From: Methylopumilus sp947499625
GTDB taxonomy: Bacteria > Pseudomonadota > Gammaproteobacteria > Burkholderiales > Methylophilaceae
Direction of reading: 5' to 3'
Assembly: GCA_965234475.1 (NCBI GenBank)
Contig: OZ248397.1
Span: 1,116,001-1,180,000, forward strand
DNA length: 64,000 bases
This document shows positions 34,151 through 43,135 of this stretch, piece by piece. The notes beneath the pieces are model-generated. The model was not told the DNA's origin. It saw only the letters and a list, made by a program, of their open reading frames with translations, and made no database searches. Position 1 is the first letter of the stretch; each line of letters begins with the position of its first letter. The translations under genes and the position numbers were made by a program.

Positions 34151-34675
34151 TTATTTAAGCGTTTTTAAATCCTCAATAATTTCTTGACTGTGTTTTGAGG
34201 TATCTACGCTGAGATAGATTTTTGCAATTTTGCCTTGAGGGTTAATTAGATAGGTATATCTTTTAGCAAGCTTTATCACTAAAAAGTTGTTTAATGCACC
34301 GTAGCGACTTGCAACCTCCCCTGAAGCATCTGATAGAAGAGGAAAAGGTAAATTGTATTTTTCAGCAAACTTCTTATGAGAAAAGCTATCATCAATACTC
34401 ACACCAACCACTTTGGCACCTAAGCTCTCTAGAAGTTTAAAATCATCTCTAAAGTGACAGGCCTCAGTAGTGCACCCAGGTGTATCATCCTTCGGATAAA
34501 AATACAGAACAACCCATTGACCCTTATAGTCATATAAACTGACTTGATTGCCTTGGCTATCTGGAAGTGTAAAAACTGGTGAGTCATCGCCTATCTTTAA
34601 AGTAGGCGCTGCCATGACATTTGCTCTAAGAAAATAAAATACTACAGCAATACCAATTAAAATTAAAATCTTCAT
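34151..34675 (-). CDS. Membrane-anchored Bcp-type peroxiredoxin
   Basis: Peroxiredoxin of 174 residues with an N-terminal hydrophobic segment (ILIGIAVVFYFLRANVMA) that should export it or anchor it in the inner membrane with the enzyme outside. The classical cysteine pair is present in TPGCTTEAC, peroxidatic and resolving residues five apart. The gene is convergent with phhB and stands alone. Together with the cytoplasmic Bcp at 3904-4371 it may protect both compartments (inference). Confidence 0.88.
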   Translation of the reverse strand: MKILILIGIAVVFYFLRANVMAAPTLKIGDDSPVFTLPDSQGNQVSLYDYKGQWVVLYFYPKDDTPGCTTEACHFRDDFKLLESLGAKVVGVSIDDSFSHKKFAEKYNLPFPLLSDASGEVASRYGALNNFLVIKLAKRYTYLINPQGKIAKIYLSVDTSKHSQEIIEDLKTLK

Positions 34676-34856
34676 AAAAATATTTTTAACCTGTTAATGA
34701 ACGAATCGTCTTAATAAGCCCCAGGAACTTTGTGCACATTTTGACAAGTTTCTCTTTTAAAGTGCATCCATCCCATCTAAAAGTTGCTTTTATTAAGGCC
34801 TTGCAACTTCCTCTTTAAATTGTATCAACTAAGAACGACAAAGTTTTTTTTCAAAC

Positions 34857-34869
34857 TAATTCATAATTA
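34857..34869 (+). promoter_or_regulatory. Inverted repeat over the likely -10 of the XRE gene
   Basis: TAATT-CAT-AATTA lies four bases before the ATG of the small regulator. It includes CATAAT (34862-34867), a good -10 box. No clear -35 box was found. The placement suggests a very short or leaderless mRNA and possible autoregulation. Confidence 0.35.
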
Positions 34870-34872
34870 GGA

Positions 34873-35106
34873 ATGAACAAAATTACAAAAATAGATAGCA
34901 CCTTCGGCACTGTTCTTCGAAAAAAAAGGCTTAGTAAAAAATTCACACAAGAAGCTTTATCACTTGAATCTAGTCTTTCCCGAGCTTATATCAGCGAATT
35001 AGAAATGGGCCATAAAGACCCAAGTCTCTTTACGATTTTTAAATTAGCTACCGCTCTAAAAATTAAACCTTCCACTATTCTCGACGAGATCGAGCGTCAG
35101 ATTTAA
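34873..35106 (+). CDS. XRE-family helix-turn-helix regulator
   Basis: DNA-binding protein of 77 residues consisting only of a Cro/CI-type helix-turn-helix: FGTVLRKKRLSKKFTQEALS, then SRAYISELEMGHKDPSLFTI. The AGGA before the ATG is too close to serve as a ribosome site, and an in-frame stop nine bases upstream rules out an earlier start. No toxin gene is adjacent, so an antitoxin role is not supported. It may be a general small repressor. Confidence 0.8.
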   Translation: MNKITKIDSTFGTVLRKKRLSKKFTQEALSLESSLSRAYISELEMGHKDPSLFTIFKLATALKIKPSTILDEIERQI

Positions 35107-35112
35107 TTGAAA

Positions 35113-35373
35113 TTACTGAGGTGGTGCAGCAGGTGCTTTTCTGCCTGGCGCTGCTGGCGGTGTGTAGCCTGCGATACGACACTGAATACCTTCAACAAGC
35201 TTACCTTTAGCGCCATGTTGAATAATGGTACATGTCTGAATTAAATTCTTACTTTGTAATTCTGAAATCGTTTTTCTTAGCTCTTTTAAATCAATCCCCG
35301 TATCTTTCACAATCTCGTGATCAATTTTTTGTCCGTGTTTTTGTAAATATTTTAATACTACTTCTTTTGTCAT
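35113..35373 (-). CDS. Small winged-helix-like protein with Pro/Ala tail
   Basis: Protein of 86 residues. About residues 1-65 look like a winged helix (VVLKYLQKHGQKIDHEIVKD, then LRKTISELQSKNLIQTC); the last 18 residues are rich in Pro and Ala. AAGG stands before the ATG. I do not recognise a named family. It lies between the XRE gene (convergent, six bases) and tRNA-Ile. Confidence 0.7.
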   Translation of the reverse strand: MTKEVVLKYLQKHGQKIDHEIVKDTGIDLKELRKTISELQSKNLIQTCTIIQHGAKGKLVEGIQCRIAGYTPPAAPGRKAPAAPPQ

Positions 35374-35412
35374 ATTGTTACCTTTCTTTTTACTTACTTT
35401 TAAACTCTAATT

Positions 35413-35489
35413 TGGTGGGCCCACCTGGACTCGAACCAGGGACCAAAGGATTATGAGTCCTCTGCTCTAACCAACTGAGCTATAGGCCC
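35413..35489 (-). tRNA. ileX: tRNA-Ile (CAU anticodon, lysidine type)
   Basis: A 77-base tRNA with an encoded 3' CCA. Read on the minus strand it begins GGGCCTATAGCTCAG and the acceptor stem pairs with TGGGCCC (one G-T pair). The anticodon loop is ACTCATAAT with anticodon CAT. The sequence resembles E. coli ileX rather than initiator or elongator Met tRNA, so the C34 should be changed to lysidine by TilS to read AUA. It lies just downstream of rpoD on the same strand. Confidence 0.9.
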
Positions 35490-35503
35490 TCTGATAGATT
35501 GGT

Positions 35504-37444
35504 TTATTCTTTTCCGTTTTCTAAAAAGCTACGTAATCTTTCTGAGCGTGTTGGATGTCTTAATTTTCTCAAAGCCTTCGCTTCAATCTGTCGAATACGT
35601 TCACGCGTCACATCAAACTGTTTACCCACTTCTTCTAACGTATGGTCTGTATTCATTTCGATACCAAAACGCATACGCAAAACTTTAGCTTCACGTGGCG
35701 TAAGAGACTCTAAAATCTCTGCTGTTACATCACGAAGTGATCCGTAGACGGCCGCATCAATCGGTGTCAACGTCGCTGCATCTTCAATAAAGTCACCAAG
35801 ATGAGAGTCTTCATCATCACCAATCGGCGTTTCCATCGAAATAGGCTCTTTGGAAATTTTTAAAATCTTACGAATCTTATCTTCAGGCATTTCCATTTTT
35901 TCAGCGAGCACTGATGGATCAGGTTCAGCACCTGTTGATTGTAAAATTTGTCGTGAGATACGATTCATCTTATTGATCGTTTCAATCATATGCACTGGAA
36001 TACGAATCGTTCTAGCCTGGTCAGCGATTGAGCGCGTAATCGCTTGTCGAATCCACCAAGTCGCATATGTTGAAAATTTATAACCACGACGATATTCAAA
36101 TTTATCAACGGCTTTCATTAAACCAATATTACCTTCTTGAATAAGGTCTAAGAATTGAAGGCCACGGTTGGTATATTTTTTTGCAATTGAAATCACGAGA
36201 CGTAAGTTAGCTTCAATCATTTCACGTTTTGCACGACGAGCTCTCGCTTCACCTGTCGTCATTTGCTTGTTGATTTCTTTTAAATCTTTAATCGATAAAC
36301 CCGCTTCTTGTTCAATCGCAATCAATTGATCTTGCTGATCTACGATGGAATGCTTAAAGCGTTCTAATTTTGCGTTATACGCTTTGTCTAGTTTTAATTC
36401 ATCGATAAGCCAATTGAGATTCGTTTCATTGCCGAGAAAGCTCTTAATAAAATGTGTGCGAGCCATACCTGATTTTTCTACACAGAAGTCCATCAATTTT
36501 CTTTCGTGTATGCGAATTTGATTCACGCGATTTCTAACGGAGTCACAAAGGGCTTCCACTTGCTTTGCTGAGAATCTAAATTCCATGAGCTCTTTTAAAA
36601 CAGATTCGTGAAGTTTTTTGTACGCGGGATCGTCAATACCTTTTTTAAGGCGAATGTTATTCATTTTCTGATTAGTTTTTCGAATCGCAGCAAAGCGTGT
36701 TAAAACTTCTTCACGCAACTTAGCAAGCGCTTCAGCTGAAATCGCAGCAGCTTTAGCGCCATCTGCATCATCGTCTTCTTCTACATCAATCTCTTCTTCG
36801 ACTTCCTCTTCGGCTTCGGCAGCCACGATCGGTGCCTCGACTTCCACGTCGATTAAGCCGTCTACTACTTCATCCACACTTAATTCATTAGCTTCAACTT
36901 TATCTACCATTGCAAGAAGTTCAGTGATGGTCGTAGGACATGCCGCAATCGCATGCACCATATGCTTTAAACCGTCTTCAATACGTTTTGCAATTTCAAT
37001 TTCACCTTCGCGCGTCAATAGATCCACGGTCCCCATTTCGCGCATATACATTCGCACAGGATCTGTTGTTCTACCAAATTCAGAATCCACAGTCGCAAGC
37101 GCTTGTTCAGCTTCTTCAGCTGCCTCTTCGTCTGTGACAGGGGGTGGCACATCTGCCATCAGGAGCGCTTCTGCATCTGGCGCTTGTTCATAAACCATGA
37201 TCCCCATATCGTTGATCATGCTGACAATGCCTTCAATTTGTTCTGACTCTTGAATTTCGTCAGGTAAGTGGTCGTTGATTTCAGCGTAAGTCACATAACC
37301 TCGCTCTTTACCAAGGACGATTAAGGTTTTAAGACGGGCACGTCGCTCTTCGATAGCTTGCGGATTTGCGGCATTCGCATTTCCGTAGAAATCTTTCATT
37401 TTGGGGTTCTTTTTTTGCGACGGGTCTTTTTTTGGTCTGGCCAT
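35504..37444 (-). CDS. rpoD: RNA polymerase sigma factor RpoD (sigma-70)
   Basis: Primary sigma factor of 646 residues. Region 1.1 at the N terminus is followed by region 1.2 (GRTTDPVRMYMREMG), an acidic linker near residues 205-230, region 2 (DLIQEGNIGLMKAVDKFEYRR, core binding and -10 recognition, through STYATWWIRQAITRSI) and region 4.2 (VTRERIRQIEAKALRKLRHP). It is the last gene of the rpsU-yqeY-dnaG-rpoD macromolecular synthesis block. Confidence 0.97.
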   Translation of the reverse strand: MARPKKDPSQKKNPKMKDFYGNANAANPQAIEERRARLKTLIVLGKERGYVTYAEINDHLPDEIQESEQIEGIVSMINDMGIMVYEQAPDAEALLMADVPPPVTDEEAAEEAEQALATVDSEFGRTTDPVRMYMREMGTVDLLTREGEIEIAKRIEDGLKHMVHAIAACPTTITELLAMVDKVEANELSVDEVVDGLIDVEVEAPIVAAEAEEEVEEEIDVEEDDDADGAKAAAISAEALAKLREEVLTRFAAIRKTNQKMNNIRLKKGIDDPAYKKLHESVLKELMEFRFSAKQVEALCDSVRNRVNQIRIHERKLMDFCVEKSGMARTHFIKSFLGNETNLNWLIDELKLDKAYNAKLERFKHSIVDQQDQLIAIEQEAGLSIKDLKEINKQMTTGEARARRAKREMIEANLRLVISIAKKYTNRGLQFLDLIQEGNIGLMKAVDKFEYRRGYKFSTYATWWIRQAITRSIADQARTIRIPVHMIETINKMNRISRQILQSTGAEPDPSVLAEKMEMPEDKIRKILKISKEPISMETPIGDDEDSHLGDFIEDAATLTPIDAAVYGSLRDVTAEILESLTPREAKVLRMRFGIEMNTDHTLEEVGKQFDVTRERIRQIEAKALRKLRHPTRSERLRSFLENGKE

Positions 37445-37522
37445 GCTCTACCTCTTCTTGTTAGGGCTTATTTTGCCTTATAAATCAACAAAATATAAAT
37501 AAATGCGTATCCTTCAAGTGTA

Positions 37523-37541
37523 CCAAAAAGGGCCTTTTTGG
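37523..37541 (-). terminator. Palindromic hairpin between dnaG and rpoD
   Basis: Nine-base arms CCAAAAAGG and CCTTTTTGG around a single base, 13 bases after the dnaG stop. The compact shape could be a weak terminator or an RNase processing site; in E. coli the dnaG-rpoD boundary is processed. The T-run lies in the stem itself, so termination is doubtful. Confidence 0.4.
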
Positions 37542-37553
37542 TCAATGAAAGGC

Positions 37554-39305
37554 TTAAATTTTAGGGGGTGCTTTAGGTCTTTGGGTAAGCGTTTTGAGGT
37601 GCTCTTTTTCTTCATTTGTTAAGCTACTTAAGGGTTTGTCTTTCAAAGCACTAAAATGGGCCTTAGTTTTAGACGCTTTTCCCTGCTCAAGCAGTGTTTT
37701 TCTCGCCCCCTCAATTTCAGACTCAAAATGGATCTGATCGTCAAAATGGGTGAGTTCCTCATGCACCAAATCCATCACCAAACTATCCACTTTTGTCTTT
37801 AGACCGTGAAGGATTGAAGAAGGTTTCGATTCAGGTTGATTTAAAACAATCTCTAAGACTTTTTTAAGTAAATCGTCTTCAAAAGTGTCCGTTTGAGCTA
37901 AAGCCAAATCTTCACTCATGGCGAGTTGGGGCTTTAAGATGAGAAGCAAAATAAATTGACGTTTGACCGATGAAGGGAGTTTTCCCTTCGTTTTAATATG
38001 AGCTTTATTAGATTGAAATTGAGGCTGTGCCACATGAAGCAATTGATCTATTTCTTTATCATTTAAATGAAGCAATTCCGCAAAACGTTTACGTAAAAGT
38101 AGGCTTAATTTTGGGGCTGTGATTTCTTTTAAGATCGGTTCTGCTTCATTTAAAAATTTTACTTTATCTTCCTGGGTCGCTAAATGATTTTTTTCAGTTA
38201 AGTGCTGCATTAAATATTGCGATAAAGGCATCGCCTCCTGCATCATCGACTCAAAAGCTTCCTTGCTATGTAATCTAATAAAACTATCAGGATCATGCTC
38301 TTCAGGTAAAAATAAAAATTTCAAAACAACTTTATCATTCAAACTGGGAAGTGCATTCATCATGGCGCGCCAAGCGGCAGCTTTACCTGCGTTATCGCCA
38401 TCAAAACAAAAAATAATTGTATCGGTTTGACGCATTAATTTTTTAATATGAAAGGCAGAGGTAGCAGTGCCCAATGTTGCCACCGCATTCATCACGCCAA
38501 ATTGTGCGAGACCTACGACATCCATATAGCCTTCAACTACTAGTACACAACCTTTTTCACGAATAGATCGACGCGCTGCAAAAAGACCATAGAGCTCTTG
38601 GCTCTTTTGAAAGAGTGGTGTTTCAGGTGAGTTGTAATATTTAGGCGTATCTTCTGGATTAATCACACGTCCACCGAATCCGATAATTTCACCCTTCACA
38701 TTATGAATAGGGAACATGATGCGATCACGGAAACGATCATACCGTTTACCTTGGTCGTTCTTTAAGACAAGTCCTGCAATATTGAGCGCTTCATCATCGT
38801 ATTTTTTAAATACGCTTTCTAAATTTTGCCAGCCTTCAGGGGCATATCCTAGTTGAAATGTTTTAGCGATTTGTCCTGTGAGCCCACGTTTTTTTAAATA
38901 CTCAATCGCGCGTTCTGATTTTTTTAACGCGCTTTGATAATACTGAGATGCGAAATCTAAGGCTTCACCAAGTGCTAAATTTTTTTCTTTAACTTCAGGT
39001 GAAATTTTTTGTGAATCTTTCGGCACAGTAAGGCCGACTGATTTAGCGAGATCTTCGACAGCATCGACAAAGCTCATACCTTGATATTCGATTAAGAAAC
39101 TTAAAGCTGATCCATGGGCACCACAACCAAAGCAATGGTAAAACTGTTTTGAAGGGCTTACAGTAAATGAAGGTGACTTCTCTTGATGAAAAGGACAACA
39201 AGCCACATAATTACTCCCGGCTTTTTTTAAAGGCACACTTTTATCAATCACATCGATGACATCGACGCGATTTAAAAGTTCTTGGATGAATGATTCTGGA
39301 ATCAT
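37554..39305 (-). CDS. dnaG: DNA primase DnaG
   Basis: Primase of 583 residues that makes RNA primers for replication. The N-terminal CHC2 zinc finger (CCPFHQEKSPSF, then HCFGCG) is followed by the TOPRIM domain with VVEGYMDVVGLAQFG and the metal-binding CFDGDNAGKAA. The C-terminal 130 residues form the DnaB-interaction domain. It lies between yqeY and rpoD. Confidence 0.97.
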   Translation of the reverse strand: MIPESFIQELLNRVDVIDVIDKSVPLKKAGSNYVACCPFHQEKSPSFTVSPSKQFYHCFGCGAHGSALSFLIEYQGMSFVDAVEDLAKSVGLTVPKDSQKISPEVKEKNLALGEALDFASQYYQSALKKSERAIEYLKKRGLTGQIAKTFQLGYAPEGWQNLESVFKKYDDEALNIAGLVLKNDQGKRYDRFRDRIMFPIHNVKGEIIGFGGRVINPEDTPKYYNSPETPLFQKSQELYGLFAARRSIREKGCVLVVEGYMDVVGLAQFGVMNAVATLGTATSAFHIKKLMRQTDTIIFCFDGDNAGKAAAWRAMMNALPSLNDKVVLKFLFLPEEHDPDSFIRLHSKEAFESMMQEAMPLSQYLMQHLTEKNHLATQEDKVKFLNEAEPILKEITAPKLSLLLRKRFAELLHLNDKEIDQLLHVAQPQFQSNKAHIKTKGKLPSSVKRQFILLLILKPQLAMSEDLALAQTDTFEDDLLKKVLEIVLNQPESKPSSILHGLKTKVDSLVMDLVHEELTHFDDQIHFESEIEGARKTLLEQGKASKTKAHFSALKDKPLSSLTNEEKEHLKTLTQRPKAPPKI

Positions 39306-39330
39306 ATGCGTTTAATCATAGCTTAAAAAT

Positions 39331-39352
39331 AAAAAGGAGCCTTAAGCTCCTT
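39331..39352 (-). terminator. Terminator after yqeY
   Basis: Arms AAGGAGC and GCTCCTT around a five-base loop, followed on the minus strand by T-rich sequence. It lies between the yqeY stop and the dnaG start, so dnaG-rpoD should depend on read-through or a promoter nearby. Confidence 0.75.
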
Positions 39353-39395
39353 CATCATTTTTTTAAATTTTTATATTGAATTTTTCGGTAGGTTA

Positions 39396-39839
39396 TTAAC
39401 CGAGCTTTTGTTTGATGAGGGTTGATAATTTACCCATATCTGCTCGGCCGACCACTTGGGGTTTGACGATCGCCATCACTTGACCCATCTCTTTAATGCT
39501 TGTGGCGTTTGCCGCTTTAATTGCAGTATCTAAAATGGCACTGACCTCTGCGTCACTTAGGGCTTGTGGGAGATAACTTTGTAAGATCACCACTTCCGCT
39601 TTTTCAACATCGGCCAAATCTTGTCTTTGGGCCGACTCATAAGCTTCGATGGAATCACGACGTTGTTTTAACATTTTTTCAATAACAGCCATGACATCTT
39701 GATCCGTCAATTCAATACGCTCATCAACTTCACGTTGCTTAATGGCTGATTGAAGAAGTCTAATCGTGCCAAGACGAACGACGTCTTTAGCGCGCATAGC
39801 TTCCTTCATGTCCTCAGTAATTTTTACTTTTAAGGACAT
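39396..39839 (-). CDS. yqeY: YqeY/GatB-like domain protein
   Basis: Protein of 147 residues related to the C-terminal tRNA-binding domain of GatB. It opens LKVKITEDMKEAMRAKDVVRL, has KQRRDSIEAYESAQRQDL near residue 55 and ends with VVGRADMGKLSTLIKQKL. It is commonly found between rpsU and dnaG in proteobacteria; the cellular role is unsettled. It follows rpsU by nine bases. Confidence 0.93.
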   Translation of the reverse strand: MSLKVKITEDMKEAMRAKDVVRLGTIRLLQSAIKQREVDERIELTDQDVMAVIEKMLKQRRDSIEAYESAQRQDLADVEKAEVVILQSYLPQALSDAEVSAILDTAIKAANATSIKEMGQVMAIVKPQVVGRADMGKLSTLIKQKLG

Positions 39840-39848
39840 CTTAAGAAA

Positions 39849-40061
39849 TTAAAATAATTTTGGGGGGAGCATTTGATTGCGAAGACGACGGTACTGACGC
39901 TTCACTGCAGCAGCAGCTTTACGTTTACGTTCCCACGTTGGCTTCTCATAGAACTCACGCGCACGTAAGTCGTTGATAAGACCGGTCTTCTCAATTAAGC
40001 GCTTGAAACGACGAAGTGCTACGTCGAATGGCTCATTTTCTTTTACACGTACTGTTGACAT
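39849..40061 (-). CDS. rpsU: 30S ribosomal protein S21
   Basis: Basic protein of 70 residues that joins the small subunit near the anti-Shine-Dalgarno region. VRVKENEPFDVALRRFKRL and FYEKPTWERKRKAAAAVKR are diagnostic. It heads the macromolecular synthesis operon and is divergent from tsaD, as in E. coli; their shared promoter lies in 40062-40183. Confidence 0.97.
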   Translation of the reverse strand: MSTVRVKENEPFDVALRRFKRLIEKTGLINDLRAREFYEKPTWERKRKAAAAVKRQYRRLRNQMLPPKLF

Positions 40062-40183
40062 TAAACTCTCTTATTTTAAATAATGCGTTTTTGGTTGTGT
40101 GTTTTCCCAAATGGAATTTCGGAAAAGTCCGTTATTTTAATGCTAATCTACTCATTTATCAATCTTTTTTGAGCCCTAAACCC

Positions 40184-41182
40184 ATGTTGGTACTTGGTAT
40201 TGAAACCTCCTGTGACGAAACTGGGCTAGCCCTTTTTGACAATGAAAAAGGCCTTTTAGGCCATATCCTTCATTCTCAGGTCGACCTTCATGAAGCTTAT
40301 GGCGGAGTAGTGCCCGAATTAGCGTCGCGAGACCATATTAGGCTTATTTTGCCCTTACTTGAAAGTCTTTTTAAAAGGACGGGAATTAAAAAAGAGGAGG
40401 TTGATGCCATTGCCTATACGCAAGGGCCTGGCTTATCCGGGGCTTTATTGGTCGGAAGTTCGCTCGCTGAAGCGCTAGCTTTTTCACTTCAAATCCCTAC
40501 GATCCCAATCCATCATTTAGAGGGTCATTTACTAGCTCCCTTATTAGAAAAAGACCCGCCCACGTTTCCTTTTTTAGCTCTTCTAGTGTCAGGTGGTCAC
40601 ACGCAAATTATTCATGTGAAAAAAATTGGTCAATACGAAATGATTGGCGATACTCTAGATGATGCCGCAGGAGAGGCTTTTGATAAAACGGCGCAATTAT
40701 TAGGCTTGGGTTATCCAGGCGGGCTAGCTTTGTCACTTTTAGCTGAAAAAGGCAAGCCTCGTTTTGATTTACCAAGGCCACTCATTCATAGCAAAGATTT
40801 AAATTTTAGTTTTAGTGGATTAAAAACGGCGGTCTTACATTTAATCCGCGCGCAAGAAAATTTAACCGATGAAATCAAAGCAGATATTGCTTTTGCATTT
40901 CAGGAAGCCATAACTGATGTTTTAAATAAAAAATGTCTCTTAGCGCTTGATCAAACACACTTGAAACAACTCGTCGTATCAGGCGGCGTGGGGGCAAATA
41001 AACAATTACGTCAAAAATTAAAAACTGAATTATCTAAAAAAAATTATGAAGTCTTTTTTCCGCGCTTAGAATTTTGTACAGACAATGGCGCCATGATTGC
41101 ATTTGCAGGTGCGATGCGATTGGAAACTTCTTTAAAATCTGATCTTAGCTTTTTAGTGAAACCAAGATGGCAACTCGCTTAA
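40184..41182 (+). CDS. tsaD: tRNA N6-threonylcarbamoyladenosine transferase TsaD
   Basis: Catalytic ASKHA-fold subunit of the t6A modification of ANN-decoding tRNAs, 332 residues. MLVLGIETSCDETGLA, the metal-binding histidines of HHLEGHLLAPLL, LVSGGHTQI and FCTDNGAMIA are conserved. ATG at 40184 is the right start: earlier in-frame codons would run antisense into rpsU and add unrelated sequence. It is convergent with plsY (3 bases). Confidence 0.96.
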   Translation: MLVLGIETSCDETGLALFDNEKGLLGHILHSQVDLHEAYGGVVPELASRDHIRLILPLLESLFKRTGIKKEEVDAIAYTQGPGLSGALLVGSSLAEALAFSLQIPTIPIHHLEGHLLAPLLEKDPPTFPFLALLVSGGHTQIIHVKKIGQYEMIGDTLDDAAGEAFDKTAQLLGLGYPGGLALSLLAEKGKPRFDLPRPLIHSKDLNFSFSGLKTAVLHLIRAQENLTDEIKADIAFAFQEAITDVLNKKCLLALDQTHLKQLVVSGGVGANKQLRQKLKTELSKKNYEVFFPRLEFCTDNGAMIAFAGAMRLETSLKSDLSFLVKPRWQLA

Positions 41183-41185
41183 AAA

Positions 41186-41776
41186 TTATTTCTTATCCTT
41201 GAAGCTTGATTCAGTCCCATTGATTAAGCGTTTAATATTTTCAATGTGACGAAGAATTAAAATGAGTGCAATGATGGATGAAGTCATCAATTGATAAAAA
41301 TCAATCCCATAAAAAAAGCCAATCACAGGGGATAGGCTTCCAGCAATGATGGCCGCCAAAGATGAATAACGCCAGATCATAAAAATACCTAACCATATAG
41401 CTAAGATAGTTAATCCCATCATCCAAGAAAACATAAAGAGAATACCTGCAGTCGTTGCGACACCCTTGCCACCTTTGAAGCCATAGTAAATAGGGAAGAT
41501 GTGGCCAATGAGTGTGGCTAGTGCAATCAGCCCAACCATCATGGGAGGCAATTCAAAATATTGCGCTAAGCCAACTGTCAAAGTGCCTTTAAGCGCATCG
41601 CCTAATAGGGTTAATAAAGCGGCTAATTTTTTCCCTGTTCTTAAGACATTCGTCGCCCCTGTATTTTTAGAGCCTATGGTTCGAGGGTCAGGTAGAGAAA
41701 AAAGATAGCTCATCACAATACCAAATGAAATGGCGCCAATGAGATAACTAAAAAGAATGTAAATCACGTTCATCAT
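41186..41776 (-). CDS. plsY: Acyl-phosphate:glycerol-3-phosphate acyltransferase PlsY
   Basis: Integral membrane enzyme of 196 residues that starts phospholipid synthesis from acyl phosphate. Conserved loops are SYLIGAISFGIV, GSKNTGATNVLRTGKK and FKGGKGVATTAGI. Five hydrophobic segments are visible. Either of two adjacent ATG codons at 41776 and 41773 could start it. It is divergent from folB, as in E. coli. Confidence 0.95.
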   Translation of the reverse strand: MMNVIYILFSYLIGAISFGIVMSYLFSLPDPRTIGSKNTGATNVLRTGKKLAALLTLLGDALKGTLTVGLAQYFELPPMMVGLIALATLIGHIFPIYYGFKGGKGVATTAGILFMFSWMMGLTILAIWLGIFMIWRYSSLAAIIAGSLSPVIGFFYGIDFYQLMTSSIIALILILRHIENIKRLINGTESSFKDKK

Positions 41777-41828
41777 TTCAAAATCACTTTATAATGAAAG
41801 CCCTATTTTACAATTTTTTGAAGCACTC

Positions 41829-42191
41829 ATGACAGTCCCACTTATTTTTATAGAAGAGATGAAAGTTGAAACCATAATTGGTGTCTCGGATTGGGAGCGG
41901 GCATTACCTCAAATACTGTTGATCGATCTTGAAATGGCGCTACCTAAAATAACTTCAACGACTTCGGATTTAGTTGGAGATACCATTGATTACGCGATGG
42001 TTGCTGAGCGCATTAAATCCATCACATCGAGTCACACGTTTAAACTTCTAGAGCCTTTAGCTCATCTCATTATTGAAACATTAGAAAAAGAATTTAAGTC
42101 GCCTTGGATGAAACTTAAAATTTCAAAACCGCAAATCTTACCGCAAGTTAAAGCGGTGGGTGTTATGTTCGAAAAAGGGAGTCGCCCTTAA
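41829..42191 (+). CDS. folB: Dihydroneopterin aldolase
   Basis: Folate-pathway enzyme of 120 residues that splits dihydroneopterin. MKVETIIGVSDWERALPQ, DTIDYAMVAERI and the C-terminal LKISKPQILPQVKAVGV with the active-site lysine are typical. Its 3' end overlaps the convergent xerD stop by four bases. Confidence 0.93.
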   Translation: MTVPLIFIEEMKVETIIGVSDWERALPQILLIDLEMALPKITSTTSDLVGDTIDYAMVAERIKSITSSHTFKLLEPLAHLIIETLEKEFKSPWMKLKISKPQILPQVKAVGVMFEKGSRP

Positions 42192-43114
42192 CCTCTCGGG
42201 TGATGTGTTTCGTGAAGTTTCTTTAAACGCTCGCGAGCCACGTGTGTATAAATTTGTGTCGTTGAAATATCTGCATGTCCCAATAGCATTTGAACGACTC
42301 TCAAATCTGCACCGTGATTAAGTAAGTGTGTAGCAAACGCATGTCGCAAAACATGCGGAGACAATGTTTTTTGAATGCCTGCGATCAATGCATAGCGTTT
42401 AATTAAATGCCAAAATGATTGGCGCGTCATTAACTCTCCTCGTTGGGTAACAAATAAATCGTCCGACACATGTTGATTGAGAATATGAGGTCTCGCTTCT
42501 TTTAAATAGCGATCAATCCATTCGACAGCCATTTCTCCCATGGGGACTAATCTTGTTTTACTGCCCTTGCCTGTGACACGAATGACACCATCACTTAAAC
42601 TCACTTCAGTCACTCTTAGACTAATAAGTTCAGTCACACGTAAACCACACGCATAAAGAAGTTCTAACATCGCGCGATCGCGAAGACCTAAAGGTGTTTC
42701 GATATGTGGAGCTTTTAAAAGAGATTCCACCTCAGTTTCATTCAAACTTTTAGGTAGAGATTTCGGTAATTTTGGGGCTTCAATATGAAGGGTAGGATCT
42801 TCATTGATATGATGCTCACGTAAATGATAACGATAAAAGCGTCTAAGCGTTGCAATCAATCTTGAGATGCTTCTCGCTTTAACATGGCTAAATTTATTGG
42901 CGAGATATGCTTGAATATCACCTTGATTAGCCTCTAATAATATTTTTTTAATGCTCCCATTTAAAAATTCTGAGAACTGCATTAAGTCAAAACGATAACT
43001 CTCTAAAGTATTTTTGGCTAAACCATCTTCGAGCCACAGGTGATCAATAAATTGATCGATGACTTTTTTTTCATCATCAGAAATGACAATGGGATCTCGT
43101 GTTTTCTTCACCAT
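42188..43114 (-). CDS. xerD: Tyrosine recombinase XerD
   Basis: Chromosome-dimer-resolving recombinase of 308 residues. An N-terminal SAM-like core-binding domain is followed by the catalytic domain with the arginine in LYACGLRVTELISL, the HxxR motif HVLRHAFATHLLNHG and the tyrosine in QIYTHVARERLKKLH. The ending LHETHHPRG is close to XerD rather than XerC. It is a housekeeping gene and not evidence of a mobile element. Confidence 0.94.
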   Translation of the reverse strand: MVKKTRDPIVISDDEKKVIDQFIDHLWLEDGLAKNTLESYRFDLMQFSEFLNGSIKKILLEANQGDIQAYLANKFSHVKARSISRLIATLRRFYRYHLREHHINEDPTLHIEAPKLPKSLPKSLNETEVESLLKAPHIETPLGLRDRAMLELLYACGLRVTELISLRVTEVSLSDGVIRVTGKGSKTRLVPMGEMAVEWIDRYLKEARPHILNQHVSDDLFVTQRGELMTRQSFWHLIKRYALIAGIQKTLSPHVLRHAFATHLLNHGADLRVVQMLLGHADISTTQIYTHVARERLKKLHETHHPRG

Positions 43115-43135
43115 ACAAAAAGATTAACACAAATA

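Noticed and set aside
34676..34872. Possible small RNA in the 197-base gap, based on TTGACA at 34741 and a stem AAGTTGC/GCAACTT at 34781-34809
   Set aside because: No -10 box at a proper distance and no terminator with a T-run after the stem were found.
34873..35373. XRE protein and neighbouring small protein as a toxin-antitoxin pair
   Set aside because: The genes are convergent, not an operon, and the second protein looks like a winged helix, not a toxin.
42188..43114. Tyrosine recombinase as a sign of an integrated element
   Set aside because: The sequence is that of chromosomal XerD, with no attachment site repeats or cargo genes nearby.
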